Positions 38,122-48,273 of a DNA stretch of 64,000 nt are shown here, in pieces. A program made the translations under genes and the position numbers. Each line of letters starts with the position of its first letter. Position 1 is the first letter of the stretch. This stretch comes from Pseudoalteromonas rubra (GTDB lineage Bacteria; Pseudomonadota; Gammaproteobacteria; Enterobacterales; Alteromonadaceae), in assembly GCF_001482385.1 (NCBI RefSeq), contig NZ_CP013611.1, forward strand, positions 1,984,001 through 2,048,000. The letters run 5' to 3'. The notes beneath the pieces are model-generated. The model was not told where the DNA came from. It did not search any database and saw nothing but the letters and a program-made list of their open reading frames with translations.

Positions 38122-38541
38122 TCATTCGAGGGCGTTAACCTCTCCTGGCACCTCATAAAGCTCGAGCGGTAGCCCATCCGGGTCAGCAAAAAAGCAAAAT
38201 CGTTTTTGAGTATATGGGTCAAGGCGAATGGGCTCACAACTCACCCCTTGCTCTACGAGTACATGGCGCGCCGCCTCAATGTCAGTGACGGACAAAGCAA
38301 GATGACGCAGCCCCAGTGCTTCAGGGTAACTCGGCCGTGCTGGAGCCGAGGCAAAGTGAAATAGTTCAATCTGGGTGCCGTCAGGCAATGACAAATCCAG
38401 TTTAAAGCTCTCACGCCCGGGTTGATAGTTCTCAGCAATGACCCGACACCCTATCACATCAGTATAAAATGCTTTTGATACGGCATAGTCTGAACAAATA
38501 ATCGCAACATGGTGAACACGCTGAATGTAACTGGCAAGCAT
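38122..38541 (-). CDS. gloA2: GloA2/YaeR-like VOC family protein
   Basis: 139 residues of the vicinal-oxygen-chelate fold. VHHVAIICSDYAVSKAFYTD, the GLRHLALSVTDIEAA segment and DPYTQKRFCFFADPDGLPLELYE match E. coli YaeR (GloA2) closely. The His and Glu metal-ligand positions appear kept. Role by family: glyoxalase I-like, not established. It stands alone between the subtilase and the exporter operon. Confidence 0.9.
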   Translation of the reverse strand: MLASYIQRVHHVAIICSDYAVSKAFYTDVIGCRVIAENYQPGRESFKLDLSLPDGTQIELFHFASAPARPSYPEALGLRHLALSVTDIEAARHVLVEQGVSCEPIRLDPYTQKRFCFFADPDGLPLELYEVPGEVNALE

Positions 38542-38614
38542 AAGTTTTTATTACGAAAAGAGTAAAACCGTACTGTGCCGTATCCAGTCAGACATGTCCA
38601 CCTGCCGCGGCCCA

Positions 38615-41125
38615 CTAACTCTGCCTGAGTGCCTCAGCGGGGGGCACCTGAAGCTGCCGGGAAACCGGCAGCAAGGTCGCCAGCAGCACCAACATCACGA
38701 TAAACCCAGGTATCCCGAGCAACGCCCAGACATAGCTATTCGGGTCAATATTCATGGCCCCGGCAAGCTGCGCGCTTAGCCACAATGCCGCGCCTATTCC
38801 CAGCGTTAAGCCCACTGCCAGCTGCCACAGTGCCTGCCTGACAAACAAAAGTACGACTTGCCCTTCCGGTACGCCGAGCGCACGGCGCGTGGCAATTTCC
38901 TGGCTACGCAAAGCAATACTGTTGGCTGCCATCGCATAAATGCCACTGGCCGCTAAAAACAACGCCACCAGCCCGCCAACCAAAAATATCTGATTGAGTG
39001 ATGCCATCAGCAACAGTGGCTGTTTAATAAGGCTTTGATAACTCTGAATGTCGTGTACCGTGGCATCGGCATCCAGATCAACAATGGCCTGGCGCAGTGC
39101 GGCAATGGCCTGTGATTGCTCACCACGGTAATGCATCACAAGGTTCATTCTCCAGGGCCGTAAATCCATCAGCCCATAGCCAGTATGCCGGGCACTGGTT
39201 GCATCCATTGTCGGACCATGAACACTGTCAGACACCACGCCCACAATGGTGCGCCATTCGGTATGCCAGCCTTCACCATTGAGTGTTCGCACGCGCTGAC
39301 CCAGTGCATTCCCCTCAGGAAACAACTCTCGTGCCATGGCGGCGTTAATAATCACCACAGACCCCTGCTCACGCAGCTCGCGGCTATCAACAGCCAGGTC
39401 GCTCAGATTAAAATCACGACCTTCAAGCAACTGCATACCCACAGTACGCCAGGCATCCCGGCTGACCAGCTCAAAATTCCACATTGGGTTGTCACTGAAT
39501 ACCGCTTCCGCCCGCCCCTGAATTTCAAAGTGAGAGGTCCCGCCTCCGGTGCCCGGCAGACTGCTAAAATACGCCACACTGTTAATCTGAGGAAGTTGCT
39601 CTAACTTTGCTTTGAGTCCATAGTAAAAATCATTGCGCTTTTTTCTTGCCTCAGGTGCGCCGCCATTCCAGCGATAGCTGCCCCAGGCCAGACGTACCGA
39701 TGCCGTTAAGCGATGTTCAGTTTGCACACCATAATCGGCCTGTTGCGCCGCCAGGCTGCTACCCAATAACATGGCAGCAATGGCCAACACCACACAAGAT
39801 AAGGCAATCTCAGCAACTACCAGCGCCTGATTAACCCGTCCCGCTCGTTTGCTCACCGCACCGCGCGTACCATCACGCAATATGCCATTAATATCCCCCT
39901 GCAAAGCACGCCACGCAGGGATCAGCCCGGTGATCACTATCATCACCACCACAGCGAGTATCAGCATCCAGACTCCGTCCGATGAAATACTGAGGGTCCA
40001 CCAGAAAGGCCGTGCGCCACTCATGGCAAAAATCTCATCAAAGGCCAGATTGGTCAGGACAATCCCCCAGTGCGCCAACCCCAATGCCAGCAGACCACCC
40101 AGGCAGCAGATCAGAGTGCTTTCCCACAACATCTGTAACACCAGGCGATGCTGTGGCACGCCAAGTGCCACCCGAATTGCCACATCCCGGATCTGTTCAT
40201 TGACCCGGGCCAGCAACAGGTTGCCCACATTGATACAGGTCAGCATTAAAATCAGCACTACCACCAGGATCATCGCCACTAAAATCGTGTAATGTTGATA
40301 CAATACATCAACGCTGAGCTTGAACGGGATCGCCTGGAGATATCCCCCAGCCACATCTGAACGCCAAGCAAATTCCTGCGGTAAGGCCTGAAGTTGACGC
40401 TGTAACAGCGTGGCCAATTCGTGCTGGAACTGCGCCAAAGTCACTTCGGGCTTCAGTCGGGCAATCGCCTGCAAAGCGCCCCGGTTTGATGGATTAGCCG
40501 GCTCAAGGCGAGTCTGCGTCATGATTTGCCATACCTGTGCCCGAGTTGGAAAAGCAAACCCGGGTGGCATCACACCGATCACCTGCTTGGGGATCGCTTC
40601 TACCTGGATCATCCGGCCTATGATAGTTTCATCGCCGTCAAACACCCGCTGCCAGATATCATGACTCAACACCACCACAGATTGCGCGCCATCTTGCTGA
40701 TCTGACGGACTAAAGCTACGGCCGAGCAGAGGCTGCACACCGGCGACTTCAAACAGATTCCATTGCGCATAGGTGAGGTGTACTTTATGGGAGATGGCTT
40801 CGTTGCCCTGCCTGCCTACAGTGCGCACAGCCGACTCATACAGACTCATATTCTGTAATAATATGCTGTCGGCCTGGACTTGATTGAGATGATAGGGATC
40901 AACCCGCTGACGCGCCCCATGGGCGGCTTTAAACTCACCGGCAATCGCAACCAGGGGCGTATCCTGGCCTAGCGTCAGTGGCTTAAAGACCAGTTGCTGC
41001 ATCAGAGTAAAGGTATATAAAGTCAGGGCCAGGCCCACGGTCACAATCGCCGTGGTGGTCAGAGTGAATAACGGCTTTTTAAGCAGCAGCCGGGCTGCAT
41101 ATCGAATATCTATCCAGGCAGACAT
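38615..41125 (-). CDS. MacB-like ABC permease, duplicated FtsX type (exporter 1)
   Basis: 836-residue inner-membrane protein with two MacB_PCD-FtsX halves: N-terminal helix (about 15-42), a periplasmic core domain (about 50-285), three helices (to about 410), then a second helix, periplasmic core and three C-terminal helices, about eight helices in all. The second half keeps the FtsX cytoplasmic motif EIATRRALGVPEG; the first half has RDVAIRVALGVPQH. It carries no ATPase; that is the next gene upstream. Such permeases act in mechanotransmission-type export or substrate extrusion; the cargo is unknown. Last gene of the adaptor-ATPase-permease operon. Confidence 0.92.
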   Translation of the reverse strand: MSAWIDIRYAARLLLKKPLFTLTTTAIVTVGLALTLYTFTLMQQLVFKPLTLGQDTPLVAIAGEFKAAHGARQRVDPYHLNQVQADSILLQNMSLYESAVRTVGRQGNEAISHKVHLTYAQWNLFEVAGVQPLLGRSFSPSDQQDGAQSVVVLSHDIWQRVFDGDETIIGRMIQVEAIPKQVIGVMPPGFAFPTRAQVWQIMTQTRLEPANPSNRGALQAIARLKPEVTLAQFQHELATLLQRQLQALPQEFAWRSDVAGGYLQAIPFKLSVDVLYQHYTILVAMILVVVLILMLTCINVGNLLLARVNEQIRDVAIRVALGVPQHRLVLQMLWESTLICCLGGLLALGLAHWGIVLTNLAFDEIFAMSGARPFWWTLSISSDGVWMLILAVVVMIVITGLIPAWRALQGDINGILRDGTRGAVSKRAGRVNQALVVAEIALSCVVLAIAAMLLGSSLAAQQADYGVQTEHRLTASVRLAWGSYRWNGGAPEARKKRNDFYYGLKAKLEQLPQINSVAYFSSLPGTGGGTSHFEIQGRAEAVFSDNPMWNFELVSRDAWRTVGMQLLEGRDFNLSDLAVDSRELREQGSVVIINAAMARELFPEGNALGQRVRTLNGEGWHTEWRTIVGVVSDSVHGPTMDATSARHTGYGLMDLRPWRMNLVMHYRGEQSQAIAALRQAIVDLDADATVHDIQSYQSLIKQPLLLMASLNQIFLVGGLVALFLAASGIYAMAANSIALRSQEIATRRALGVPEGQVVLLFVRQALWQLAVGLTLGIGAALWLSAQLAGAMNIDPNSYVWALLGIPGFIVMLVLLATLLPVSRQLQVPPAEALRQS

Positions 41126-41151
41126 AAAGCATTCCTCTCAGCAAGGGCAAT

Positions 41152-41883
41152 TCAAACCGCAATGGCAGTACGCGCTTTGGCCGGGCTGTCAGACACGATG
41201 GCACCATCCTTCATTTCAATGATCCGCCCGGTACGCAACGCCGACGACATATCATGCGTCACCATACAAATGGTTGCGCCATTGTGATTAAGCGTGTCGA
41301 GCAGCGTCATCACGATCCGGGCATTGTTAGAGTCCAGGTTACCTGTGGGTTCATCGGCCAAAATAATGGCTGGCTGGCCTGCAATAGCACGGGCAATGGC
41401 AACACGCTGCTGTTGTCCTCCGGACAGCTGAGCTGGATAATGGCTGGCTCGATGGCTCATTTCGACCTGCTCCAGCGCCGCCGCAACCCGCTCATGCTGC
41501 TCTGCGCGACTGAGATCCGCACGATAACTCAGCGGCAGGGCAACATTGTCAGCCACACTTAACTCACTGATTAAATTGAACGCCTGAAAAATAAAGCCGA
41601 TTTCCTTATTACGGATGCGGGCTCGCTCATGCTTATCGATCTGGGCGGTATTGTGTCCGGCCAGCCAGTATGTGCCATTGCTCGCTGTATCCAACAGACC
41701 CAGTTGGGCCAGCAAAGTCGATTTACCACACCCGGACGGACCGGTAATGGCTAGGTATTCGCCTTTTGAAATGGTGAGATTGATGTTGTTCAGTGCCCAG
41801 GTTTCGACATCATCACTGACAAATATCTTATTTAACTGACTTAACTCCACCAGGCGGTCGCTGCTGTGTTGTTGATGTGACAT
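41152..41883 (-). CDS. ABC exporter ATPase, MacB/LolD type (exporter 1)
   Basis: About 243 residues. Walker [10 protein letters not shown], signature [14 protein letters not shown] and Walker [13 protein letters not shown] are complete. ATG 41883 ([11 protein letters not shown]) has GGAG at good spacing; the ORF extends further upstream without support. It powers the duplicated permease encoded 26 bp downstream and follows the adaptor gene closely. Confidence 0.94.
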   Translation of the reverse strand: MSHQQHSSDRLVELSQLNKIFVSDDVETWALNNINLTISKGEYLAITGPSGCGKSTLLAQLGLLDTASNGTYWLAGHNTAQIDKHERARIRNKEIGFIFQAFNLISELSVADNVALPLSYRADLSRAEQHERVAAALEQVEMSHRASHYPAQLSGGQQQRVAIARAIAGQPAIILADEPTGNLDSNNARIVMTLLDTLNHNGATICMVTHDMSSALRTGRIIEMKDGAIVSDSPAKARTAIAV

Positions 41884-41908
41884 TGTGTGTACTCCGTTAA
41901 AAATGTGA

Positions 41909-43186
41909 CTACTGCAAGGAAGAAAATGACTGCTTGAAACGTACTTCGGCATGTTGCCAGTGTGAGGTATCAGAGAGGATCACCCGCTCGCCCTCAGCGG
42001 CGCCATGCTCAATCTCAATGTACTGACTGGACATGTGGCCAAATGTCAGCGGTCGGCGAAGAGCCTGCTCTCCAGAGTTCGCCAATAAGTAGAAGCTGGC
42101 CTGACTAAAGCCACTGGCCATAACCGGCCGCTTCACAAACAGGGTGTCCTCAATCGTTGCGATTTCAATCACCCCGTCGACACTCAGTGCCGGGCGCACT
42201 TCTTTTGGCAACTCCCCGCTGAGCGACACTTCCACCAACACCGCACTGTCGCTAACCACAGGATCAATACGCTGCACCATCCCTGTGATCTGACTGGCAC
42301 GGGTATCCAGAGTCACCGCCTGGCCGAGCTGCACATCCTTTATCTGGCTTTCAGGAATGCGTAACTCGGCAAAGAACTGATCATTTCTGGCCAACATCGC
42401 CAGGTTACTGCCCGCCGCGATCTGCTGTCCCGGCTCCAGCGGCATGGCCTGCACTATGCTGTCCATTGTCGCAACCACAGTCAGACCAGTGACCTGCTGC
42501 TCAATCCGCGCGACCCGTTTGCGCAGGCTGTTAAGCCTCGCATCACCGGCACGCTGTTGTGCTGCCAGATTTTCACGTCGCTTTTGCAGCCTTTGCTGTT
42601 CCAGCGCAAAACGCTGGCGGTACTGAGCAACATTGATCTTGACCTCTTCAAAATCAATCTTAGACACCGCCACTATCCCCTGCGCCAGCAGCTGCTCCTG
42701 CGCAGCCAGCGTCAGCTGAGCGCGCTCCAGACTGAGTTTTTCGTCTACGACGGCAATTTCCTGGTCCAGTACAGTCGACTCCAGCGCAACCTGTTCGGCG
42801 TGAATTTGTGCTTCTAATGCCTGTAGCTCCCACCGTGCCTGTGCCAGCGCTTCTTCCAATTCGGGATTGCTCAGTTGCAGTAATACATCGCCCTGTTTCA
42901 CCTCAGCGCCGGCTTTTTTAAACACTTGTTCGACTCGACCATCGACCGGCGTTGTGATCCAACGGATCTGCGCCGGCACCAGGACGCCACTGCCACGCAC
43001 CGTTACTTTTAACTCACCCCGACGCACCGTATCGATCAACAAGGGGGCTTTATCTACCAGATTGGACGCGCTAGTATGGTGGTTAAAAAACAGGGTCAGA
43101 CTGCTCACAACAATCAATCCCATCACGCTCATAACTTTGGCTTTGCGACTTAATAACGGGCTTTTATTGGTTCTCACTATGTCCAT
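41909..43186 (-). CDS. Periplasmic adaptor (HlyD/MacA family) of exporter 1
   Basis: 425 residues: one N-terminal membrane helix (about 18-36), a lipoyl/barrel-sandwich half (VDGRVEQVFKKAGAEVKQGDVLLQLS), a long coiled coil (about 110-230), then the beta-barrel and membrane-proximal domains. GGAGG lies upstream of ATG 43186. Together with the ATPase and permease it would make a tripartite exporter; an outer-membrane TolC is not encoded here. Confidence 0.92.
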   Translation of the reverse strand: MDIVRTNKSPLLSRKAKVMSVMGLIVVSSLTLFFNHHTSASNLVDKAPLLIDTVRRGELKVTVRGSGVLVPAQIRWITTPVDGRVEQVFKKAGAEVKQGDVLLQLSNPELEEALAQARWELQALEAQIHAEQVALESTVLDQEIAVVDEKLSLERAQLTLAAQEQLLAQGIVAVSKIDFEEVKINVAQYRQRFALEQQRLQKRRENLAAQQRAGDARLNSLRKRVARIEQQVTGLTVVATMDSIVQAMPLEPGQQIAAGSNLAMLARNDQFFAELRIPESQIKDVQLGQAVTLDTRASQITGMVQRIDPVVSDSAVLVEVSLSGELPKEVRPALSVDGVIEIATIEDTLFVKRPVMASGFSQASFYLLANSGEQALRRPLTFGHMSSQYIEIEHGAAEGERVILSDTSHWQHAEVRFKQSFSSLQ

Positions 43187-43275
43187 GATGCTTCCTCCAG
43201 CAGGCTATGAGACCTACTTTAGAGTGCGGGAGAGGGAGCAAACAGGCTGACTATGTAAAAGAAAACAGCACAGGT

Positions 43276-43290
43276 TTTACAAAAGTTTAC
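43276..43290. promoter_or_regulatory. TTTAC direct repeat, possible OmpR-type site
   Basis: TTTAC-AAAAG-TTTAC has a 10-bp period, as expected for tandem half-sites of OmpR/PhoB regulators; a third TTTAC lies at 43318. It sits between exporter 1 and its divergent two-component genes, so autoregulation or exporter control is plausible. Confidence 0.4.
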
Positions 43291-43361
43291 GTGCACTTTC
43301 GCGGCGGGCCCGCTAGCTTTACGCTAAACTGGCCAGCGCAAAACAGGGAAATAATAACAAC

Positions 43362-44051
43362 ATGAAACCTACCCTACTGATCGTAGAAGATGAGCCAGCC
43401 ATCTTACGTGGCCTGACCGACCTGTTTGTTTTTCATGGCTATGAAGTCGACAGTGAAATGGACGGTGAGCAAGGCCTTAAGCGTGCCCAACAGGGCGATT
43501 ACGCCTGCATTTTATTAGACGTCATGCTGCCATCGATGAACGGCTTTGCGGTCTGTGAAGCACTCAGACAAAGCGCACCGACTCAGCCCATTATGATGCT
43601 CACCGCCAAAAGCACCGAGCAGGACATAATCAATGGTCTGAGCCTGGGTGCCGATGATTATGTGGCCAAACCCTTTTCAACCTCGGAACTGGTATTGCGC
43701 GTCAACGCGCTGGTACGTCGCTCGGGCTGGCACCAGCATGACGAAGAGCTGATTTTGAGCCAAGACGTCTGTGTCAACCCACAAACACTGACCGGCACAT
43801 CTTACCAACAGAGCGTTAAATACACGCGCCGTGAGGTCAGCTTATTGAGTTACCTGCTGCGTCAGAATAAGCCCGTCAGCCGTGATGAACTATTACACCA
43901 GGTTTGGGGCTACAAAACAGTGGGAGACATAGATACGCGTACCGTGGATATTCATATCGCCAAACTGCGAAAAAAAATAGAGCAGGACCCAAAATCTCCG
44001 CGCCACCTGGTCACCCATCGCGGTGAAGGTTATCAACTCTATACCCAGTAA
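43362..44051 (+). CDS. OmpR-family response regulator (beside exporter 1)
   Basis: 229 residues: receiver (1-120) with D10, D53 (CILLDVMLPSMNG) and K in VAKPFS, then a winged-helix DNA-binding domain (about 130-228) with TRREVSLLSYLLRQNKPVS and the RTVDIHIAKLRKKI recognition helix. Divergent from the exporter operon and followed by its kinase. Confidence 0.95.
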   Translation: MKPTLLIVEDEPAILRGLTDLFVFHGYEVDSEMDGEQGLKRAQQGDYACILLDVMLPSMNGFAVCEALRQSAPTQPIMMLTAKSTEQDIINGLSLGADDYVAKPFSTSELVLRVNALVRRSGWHQHDEELILSQDVCVNPQTLTGTSYQQSVKYTRREVSLLSYLLRQNKPVSRDELLHQVWGYKTVGDIDTRTVDIHIAKLRKKIEQDPKSPRHLVTHRGEGYQLYTQ

Positions 44052-44061
44052 CGGCATCACC

Positions 44062-45909
44062 ATGTGGTTCAAAAACAAACACCTTATGACCTATGCACAA
44101 CGCAAACAGCAGCTGCGTTTGCAGGCCGGTGCCTTCTTATTATGCCTGTTAATTCCGCTTAGTATTTTGCTCTACTTTGGCTTTGCACAACTTAAAAAAA
44201 ACCAGCTGAACGAGTATCAGGAGCAGGCCCGTAGCCTGATATCACAAATTGACCGCCAGATGTTTAAGCGCCGCCTGCTGTCCAGTTCACTGCCTGTCGA
44301 GGCATTTGATTATTATCAGTCTGTGTATAACCCACTCACTGAAGAAACCCTGCAGATCCCTTCTGTCTTGTCACATCTGGATCCGGCCAGGCCAACGGCC
44401 ACCCGGCCAATTCAGGGACTGGTCGGTTATTTTCAGTTTGATGCGCAAGGCCGGTTCAACAGCCCCATCTGGCCAGAGCCACTGTCTGCCGAAGACCTCA
44501 CGAAGCCCACATCAGAACAACAAAAAACCTCTGTCGAGCTGCAGCAACGCTACGACCGGGCGAAGTTCATTTACCAGACGCTGGCCAAATCCACCGCGCT
44601 CCAAACTAAGCTGGCGACCGGGCTGAGCAAGGAAAATGGCTTGTATCAGATCTGGTTTGATGTGCCCGGCTACTTTATCTTCTATCGACTGCCTAAAGTC
44701 GGAGCAGAACGTAAGTTACAAGGTTATCTGGTCAAGCGTGACCCCTATTTACTCAGTCTTGTTGGCGAATATCTGAGCCAAAGTCAGTTTGATACCCCGG
44801 TTTTGCTCACGCTAGATGCGGATAGATCAAACAGCTCCAACAAATTGTATAACGCAATGACCGCACAGCCAGAGCAACTGTATTTCTTACGGCCTCATGC
44901 CCAGCCAAATGTACACAGGCTGGCAGAGGCCGACATTCCCGCAGAGCTGAGAGCACAGCCCGTGTATAGCAGTGCCCTGCGCTGGCCATTTAACAATTAC
45001 ACACTGCACCTTACCACACATACCTTGCCCATGAGTTCGACCCTATTTTACAGCGCGCTGTTTGCCTTGTTGCTCGTTCTCACGATTTTGGGTGCCTGTT
45101 ACGGATTTTACCGGCTGAGTGTCAGGCAGCTTGCGCTGGCTGAGCAAAGAATGAACTTTGTGTCTTCGGTCAGCCATGAGCTCAAAACACCACTTACCGC
45201 CATCCGCATGTATGCCGAAATGCTGCGTGCTGGTACTGTGGTTTCCGCCGATGCACAGCAGGATTATTATGGCTTTATTCACAGTGAAAGCGAGCGTCTG
45301 AGCCGCCTGATTGACAATATTCTGTTGCTGACCCGGCTGAATCAGGAAGATCACACTGGCCTGCCTCAGGTTAAACCAGACTATGCTCCAGTGGCCATGC
45401 TGGCCGATATCATTCGCTCCAAGACCTCTACCCTTCTGGAAAAACAAGACTTCCATCTGAATATGGTGATTGAAGCGCCGCTATCAGAGGAGCTTGAGGT
45501 TTTAGTGGATCAGGATGCCTTTGCCCAGGTGGTGATAAACATTGTTGAAAACACCGTCAAATTCTTTCGTGCCGAGGGCATCAGTGATCCCGCGCGCAGA
45601 CAACTCGATATTACCTTTCGACGTGCAGCGCAAAGAGACGACAAACTAATCCTGGAGATCCGTGATTACGGTCCAGGCGTGTCGCAACAGCAATGCGATA
45701 AGCTATTTGAGTTGTTTTATCGCGGTGGGGATGAGCTAACCCGCACAACCCAGGGCACGGGAATAGGGTTGGCCCTGGTCGCTCAGTTGGTCAAAGCACA
45801 GCAAGGTCAGATAACGGCTCACCAGATGACGCCGGGGCTCGCTTTAAGATTGACCTTACATACCCGACATATTGACCATACGATGTCCGAGCCGGTGAAC
45901 CGGAAATAA
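44062..45909 (+). CDS. Sensor histidine kinase (beside exporter 1)
   Basis: 615 residues from ATG 44062. Transmembrane helices at about 22-42 and 320-345 flank a periplasmic sensor of about 280 residues with no recognised fold. The HisKA has H372 (SVSHELKTPL); the ATPase has NIVENTVKFFRAEG, RDYGPGVSQ and GTGIGLALVAQ. It follows the regulator by 10 bp. The large sensor may read the exporter's substrate, but this is inference. Confidence 0.93.
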   Translation: MWFKNKHLMTYAQRKQQLRLQAGAFLLCLLIPLSILLYFGFAQLKKNQLNEYQEQARSLISQIDRQMFKRRLLSSSLPVEAFDYYQSVYNPLTEETLQIPSVLSHLDPARPTATRPIQGLVGYFQFDAQGRFNSPIWPEPLSAEDLTKPTSEQQKTSVELQQRYDRAKFIYQTLAKSTALQTKLATGLSKENGLYQIWFDVPGYFIFYRLPKVGAERKLQGYLVKRDPYLLSLVGEYLSQSQFDTPVLLTLDADRSNSSNKLYNAMTAQPEQLYFLRPHAQPNVHRLAEADIPAELRAQPVYSSALRWPFNNYTLHLTTHTLPMSSTLFYSALFALLLVLTILGACYGFYRLSVRQLALAEQRMNFVSSVSHELKTPLTAIRMYAEMLRAGTVVSADAQQDYYGFIHSESERLSRLIDNILLLTRLNQEDHTGLPQVKPDYAPVAMLADIIRSKTSTLLEKQDFHLNMVIEAPLSEELEVLVDQDAFAQVVINIVENTVKFFRAEGISDPARRQLDITFRRAAQRDDKLILEIRDYGPGVSQQQCDKLFELFYRGGDELTRTTQGTGIGLALVAQLVKAQQGQITAHQMTPGLALRLTLHTRHIDHTMSEPVNRK

Positions 45910-46224
45910 ATATGCAGTGTGTATAGTGGCCCGAAATGGCGATTGGTCAGGGTGGACATATATCCCTAAATTCTATACAACCTGCGCTACACTTTGATAC
46001 ATTTTGGTGGTGATTGTTACGGTTTTGCCCTCCGTCACTCGTTAAACTGTTGGTACCCAATGTGGCCACAAGAATAATAACAATGAATAAGGTTATGATA
46101 CGCCCCCAGGTAAGTTGCCCGCTACTTGCAAAGATGAGTCAGGCACTCATGCCTGCAAAGACCAGGCACGGACCTGCTCAGCTGTTTCCGGGATCTGCAA
46201 CAAAAATAAAAACATACGCGTAGG
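45910..46224. other. 315-bp region with no convincing gene
   Basis: Holds a weak 46-codon frame from 46083 not supported by a ribosome site. Two short overlapping stems compete (ATGAGT/ACTCAT at 46134-46150 and CAGGCA/TGCCTG at 46140-46155). Probable promoter of the following regulator-kinase pair lies here. Confidence 0.4.
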
Positions 46225-46959
46225 ATGGCGAATGCTCTGATGACGACTACACCGAATACACACCTGCTACTGGTTGAAGATGACCAGGAGCTGGCCCACT
46301 GGATCTGTGACTATCTGGCGGAAAAATCTTTTAAAGTCAGTTTGTGCCACCGTGGCGATGACGCCCCACAGCAGATCCTGAGCCTGAACCCGGACCTGGT
46401 GATCCTCGATGGCATGCTACCCGGTCTGGATGGGCTGGACGTCTGTAAGCAAGTCAGGCCCCTGTACCCTGGGCCTATCCTGATGCTGACGGCACGAGAT
46501 GAAGATATGGACGAAGTGCTGGGACTGGAAATGGGCGCCGATGACTATCTCACCAAGCCGGTGCGAGCACGGGTATTGCTCGCGCGGATCCGTGCGCTCC
46601 TGCGCCGCCATAACCCAACCAGTGTTGAACCGGATCCCCCTGGCAATACAGAGAGTATCGAGATACAAGGCCTGTTAGTGGACAAAAGCGCCCGCACCGT
46701 GACCTTACAGGGCAGGTCCATTGACGTCTCGTCCAAAGAATTTGATTTACTCTGGCTGCTGGCAAAATCAGCCGGTGAGCTGGTTACCCGGGATTTCCTT
46801 ACCCAGACTCTGCGTGGTTTTGAATACGATGGATTTGATCGCTCCATCGATCTGCGCATCTCACGGTTGCGCAAAAAACTCGGTGACAACCCGGTTGCGC
46901 CCTTTCGCATCAAAACGGTCTGGGGACAGGGCTATCAGTTGGTTCGGGAAGCCTGGTGA
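46225..46959 (+). CDS. RstA-like OmpR-family response regulator
   Basis: 244 residues: receiver with D62 (LVILDGMLPGLDG) and K in LTKPVR, and a winged-helix domain ending FRIKTVWGQGYQLV. The LRGFEYDGFDRSIDLRISRLRKKLGDN-like run (read in pieces) matches E. coli RstA. An alternative ATG lies 15 bp in. Its stop overlaps the kinase start. Confidence 0.92.
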   Translation: MANALMTTTPNTHLLLVEDDQELAHWICDYLAEKSFKVSLCHRGDDAPQQILSLNPDLVILDGMLPGLDGLDVCKQVRPLYPGPILMLTARDEDMDEVLGLEMGADDYLTKPVRARVLLARIRALLRRHNPTSVEPDPPGNTESIEIQGLLVDKSARTVTLQGRSIDVSSKEFDLLWLLAKSAGELVTRDFLTQTLRGFEYDGFDRSIDLRISRLRKKLGDNPVAPFRIKTVWGQGYQLVREAW

Positions 46960-48227
46960 TGCGTCATTTTGCCCTCTCACTCCTGCTGGCCATCGTGGTT
47001 ATTTCCATCGCCACCAGCTGGCTGTTTGACCATCTCTATCAGACGTTCACACCTACTCAGCAGCAACACACGCCTCAGACGCAACTGGCGCAGCTGGCCC
47101 GGGACATACATGCGTTGGTTGCTGCCACAAATTCACCCCATACCTTGCTGTCAAACTGGCCTGCTCAGTCGCTCCTGCACCCTCAAATTGTCCCGGCATC
47201 AGCATTCCCGCTTCCGGCTGCGCTACAAACCAAATTACAAGCCAATGAACAGATCCAGCTGGAAACCGATCAACAAAGACTGTTTCTGCAACGTCTGCCA
47301 AACTCGACAGACTTGTTGGTCATCCGCAGCGATCAAGTCACGTCTCGCAGTGATCTGGCCTGGTGGCTGACGGGGCTGTTTTACACCGCAATGATGACGC
47401 TGATCCTGATCTGGCTGCAGCCCTTTCTACTGCGACTGCTCAAACTGCGTCGGGCAGCCCAGCATTTTGGTGAAGGCGACCTGTCACAACGCTTGCAGGT
47501 TGGATCCGTGATGTATTTGCGCGATCTGGAACGGGACTTTAACCACATGGCTGAACGCATTGAATATCTGGTGCAGGACGTCAAACTACTCAGTGGCGCC
47601 ATGTCACATGAGCTGCGTACACCGCTGGCACGGATCCGCCTCGGAATGGATACCCTGGAAGAAACCACTGACCCCGACAAACGACGTCACTATGAAGCCA
47701 AGATCAACCGCGATCTGGATACCATGTCCGCGCTGATAGACCAGCTCTTAAGCTACGCAAGGATGGATCAAAGTATTGCAGAGCTGCAGCGTCGCCCGCT
47801 GGATCTTTGCCAACTGATCAAACAGGTATCAAGCACCTGGCACGACATGGATATAACGCTCAAGCTGGCTTTACCTGAACACGCCGTGCAGGTTACCGGA
47901 GATCCGTTTTACCTGACCACCTTGCTGAGTAACCTGCTGGAAAACGCCAGCAAATACGGAAACGGCCAGATTGTGGTCATGCTTAAGCACAGCCCTGGCT
48001 CCTGCACATTGGCAGTGCATGATGATGGTTCAGGCGTACCCACTACACAGCAAGCACATATTTTTAAGCCTTTTGTACGGGCGCATACAGACGACCATAC
48101 GCGCCGTGGATTTGGCCTGGGCCTGGCACTTGCTCAACGGATTGCCGATTGGCATCAGGGCCAACTCGAGGTCAGTGATTCAACACGCCTGGGCGGCGCC
48201 TGTTTTACTTTGCAACTTCCGGTATAG
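46959..48227 (+). CDS. RstB-like sensor histidine kinase
   Basis: 422 residues: helices at about 4-24 and 132-154, a short periplasmic sensor, a HAMP domain (about 155-205), H217 in AMSHELRTPLARIR, and a HATPase with NLLENASKYGNGQ, HDDGSGVPTT and GFGLGLALAQ. The start overlaps the regulator stop (TGATG). Layout and size match RstB. Signal unknown. Confidence 0.92.
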   Translation: MRHFALSLLLAIVVISIATSWLFDHLYQTFTPTQQQHTPQTQLAQLARDIHALVAATNSPHTLLSNWPAQSLLHPQIVPASAFPLPAALQTKLQANEQIQLETDQQRLFLQRLPNSTDLLVIRSDQVTSRSDLAWWLTGLFYTAMMTLILIWLQPFLLRLLKLRRAAQHFGEGDLSQRLQVGSVMYLRDLERDFNHMAERIEYLVQDVKLLSGAMSHELRTPLARIRLGMDTLEETTDPDKRRHYEAKINRDLDTMSALIDQLLSYARMDQSIAELQRRPLDLCQLIKQVSSTWHDMDITLKLALPEHAVQVTGDPFYLTTLLSNLLENASKYGNGQIVVMLKHSPGSCTLAVHDDGSGVPTTQQAHIFKPFVRAHTDDHTRRGFGLGLALAQRIADWHQGQLEVSDSTRLGGACFTLQLPV

Positions 48228-48273
48228 CAACACATGCAACAACTGTCGTTCAGCGTTGCTCACGCGCCTTATA

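Noticed and set aside
38122..38541. Link between the GloA2-like gene and the subtilase or exporter
   Set aside because: It is on the opposite strand to the subtilase, beyond a strong terminator, and looks like an independent housekeeping gene.
46083..46223. Possible 46-residue small protein before the RstA-like gene
   Set aside because: No ribosome site, no recognisable features and low complexity; treated as non-coding.
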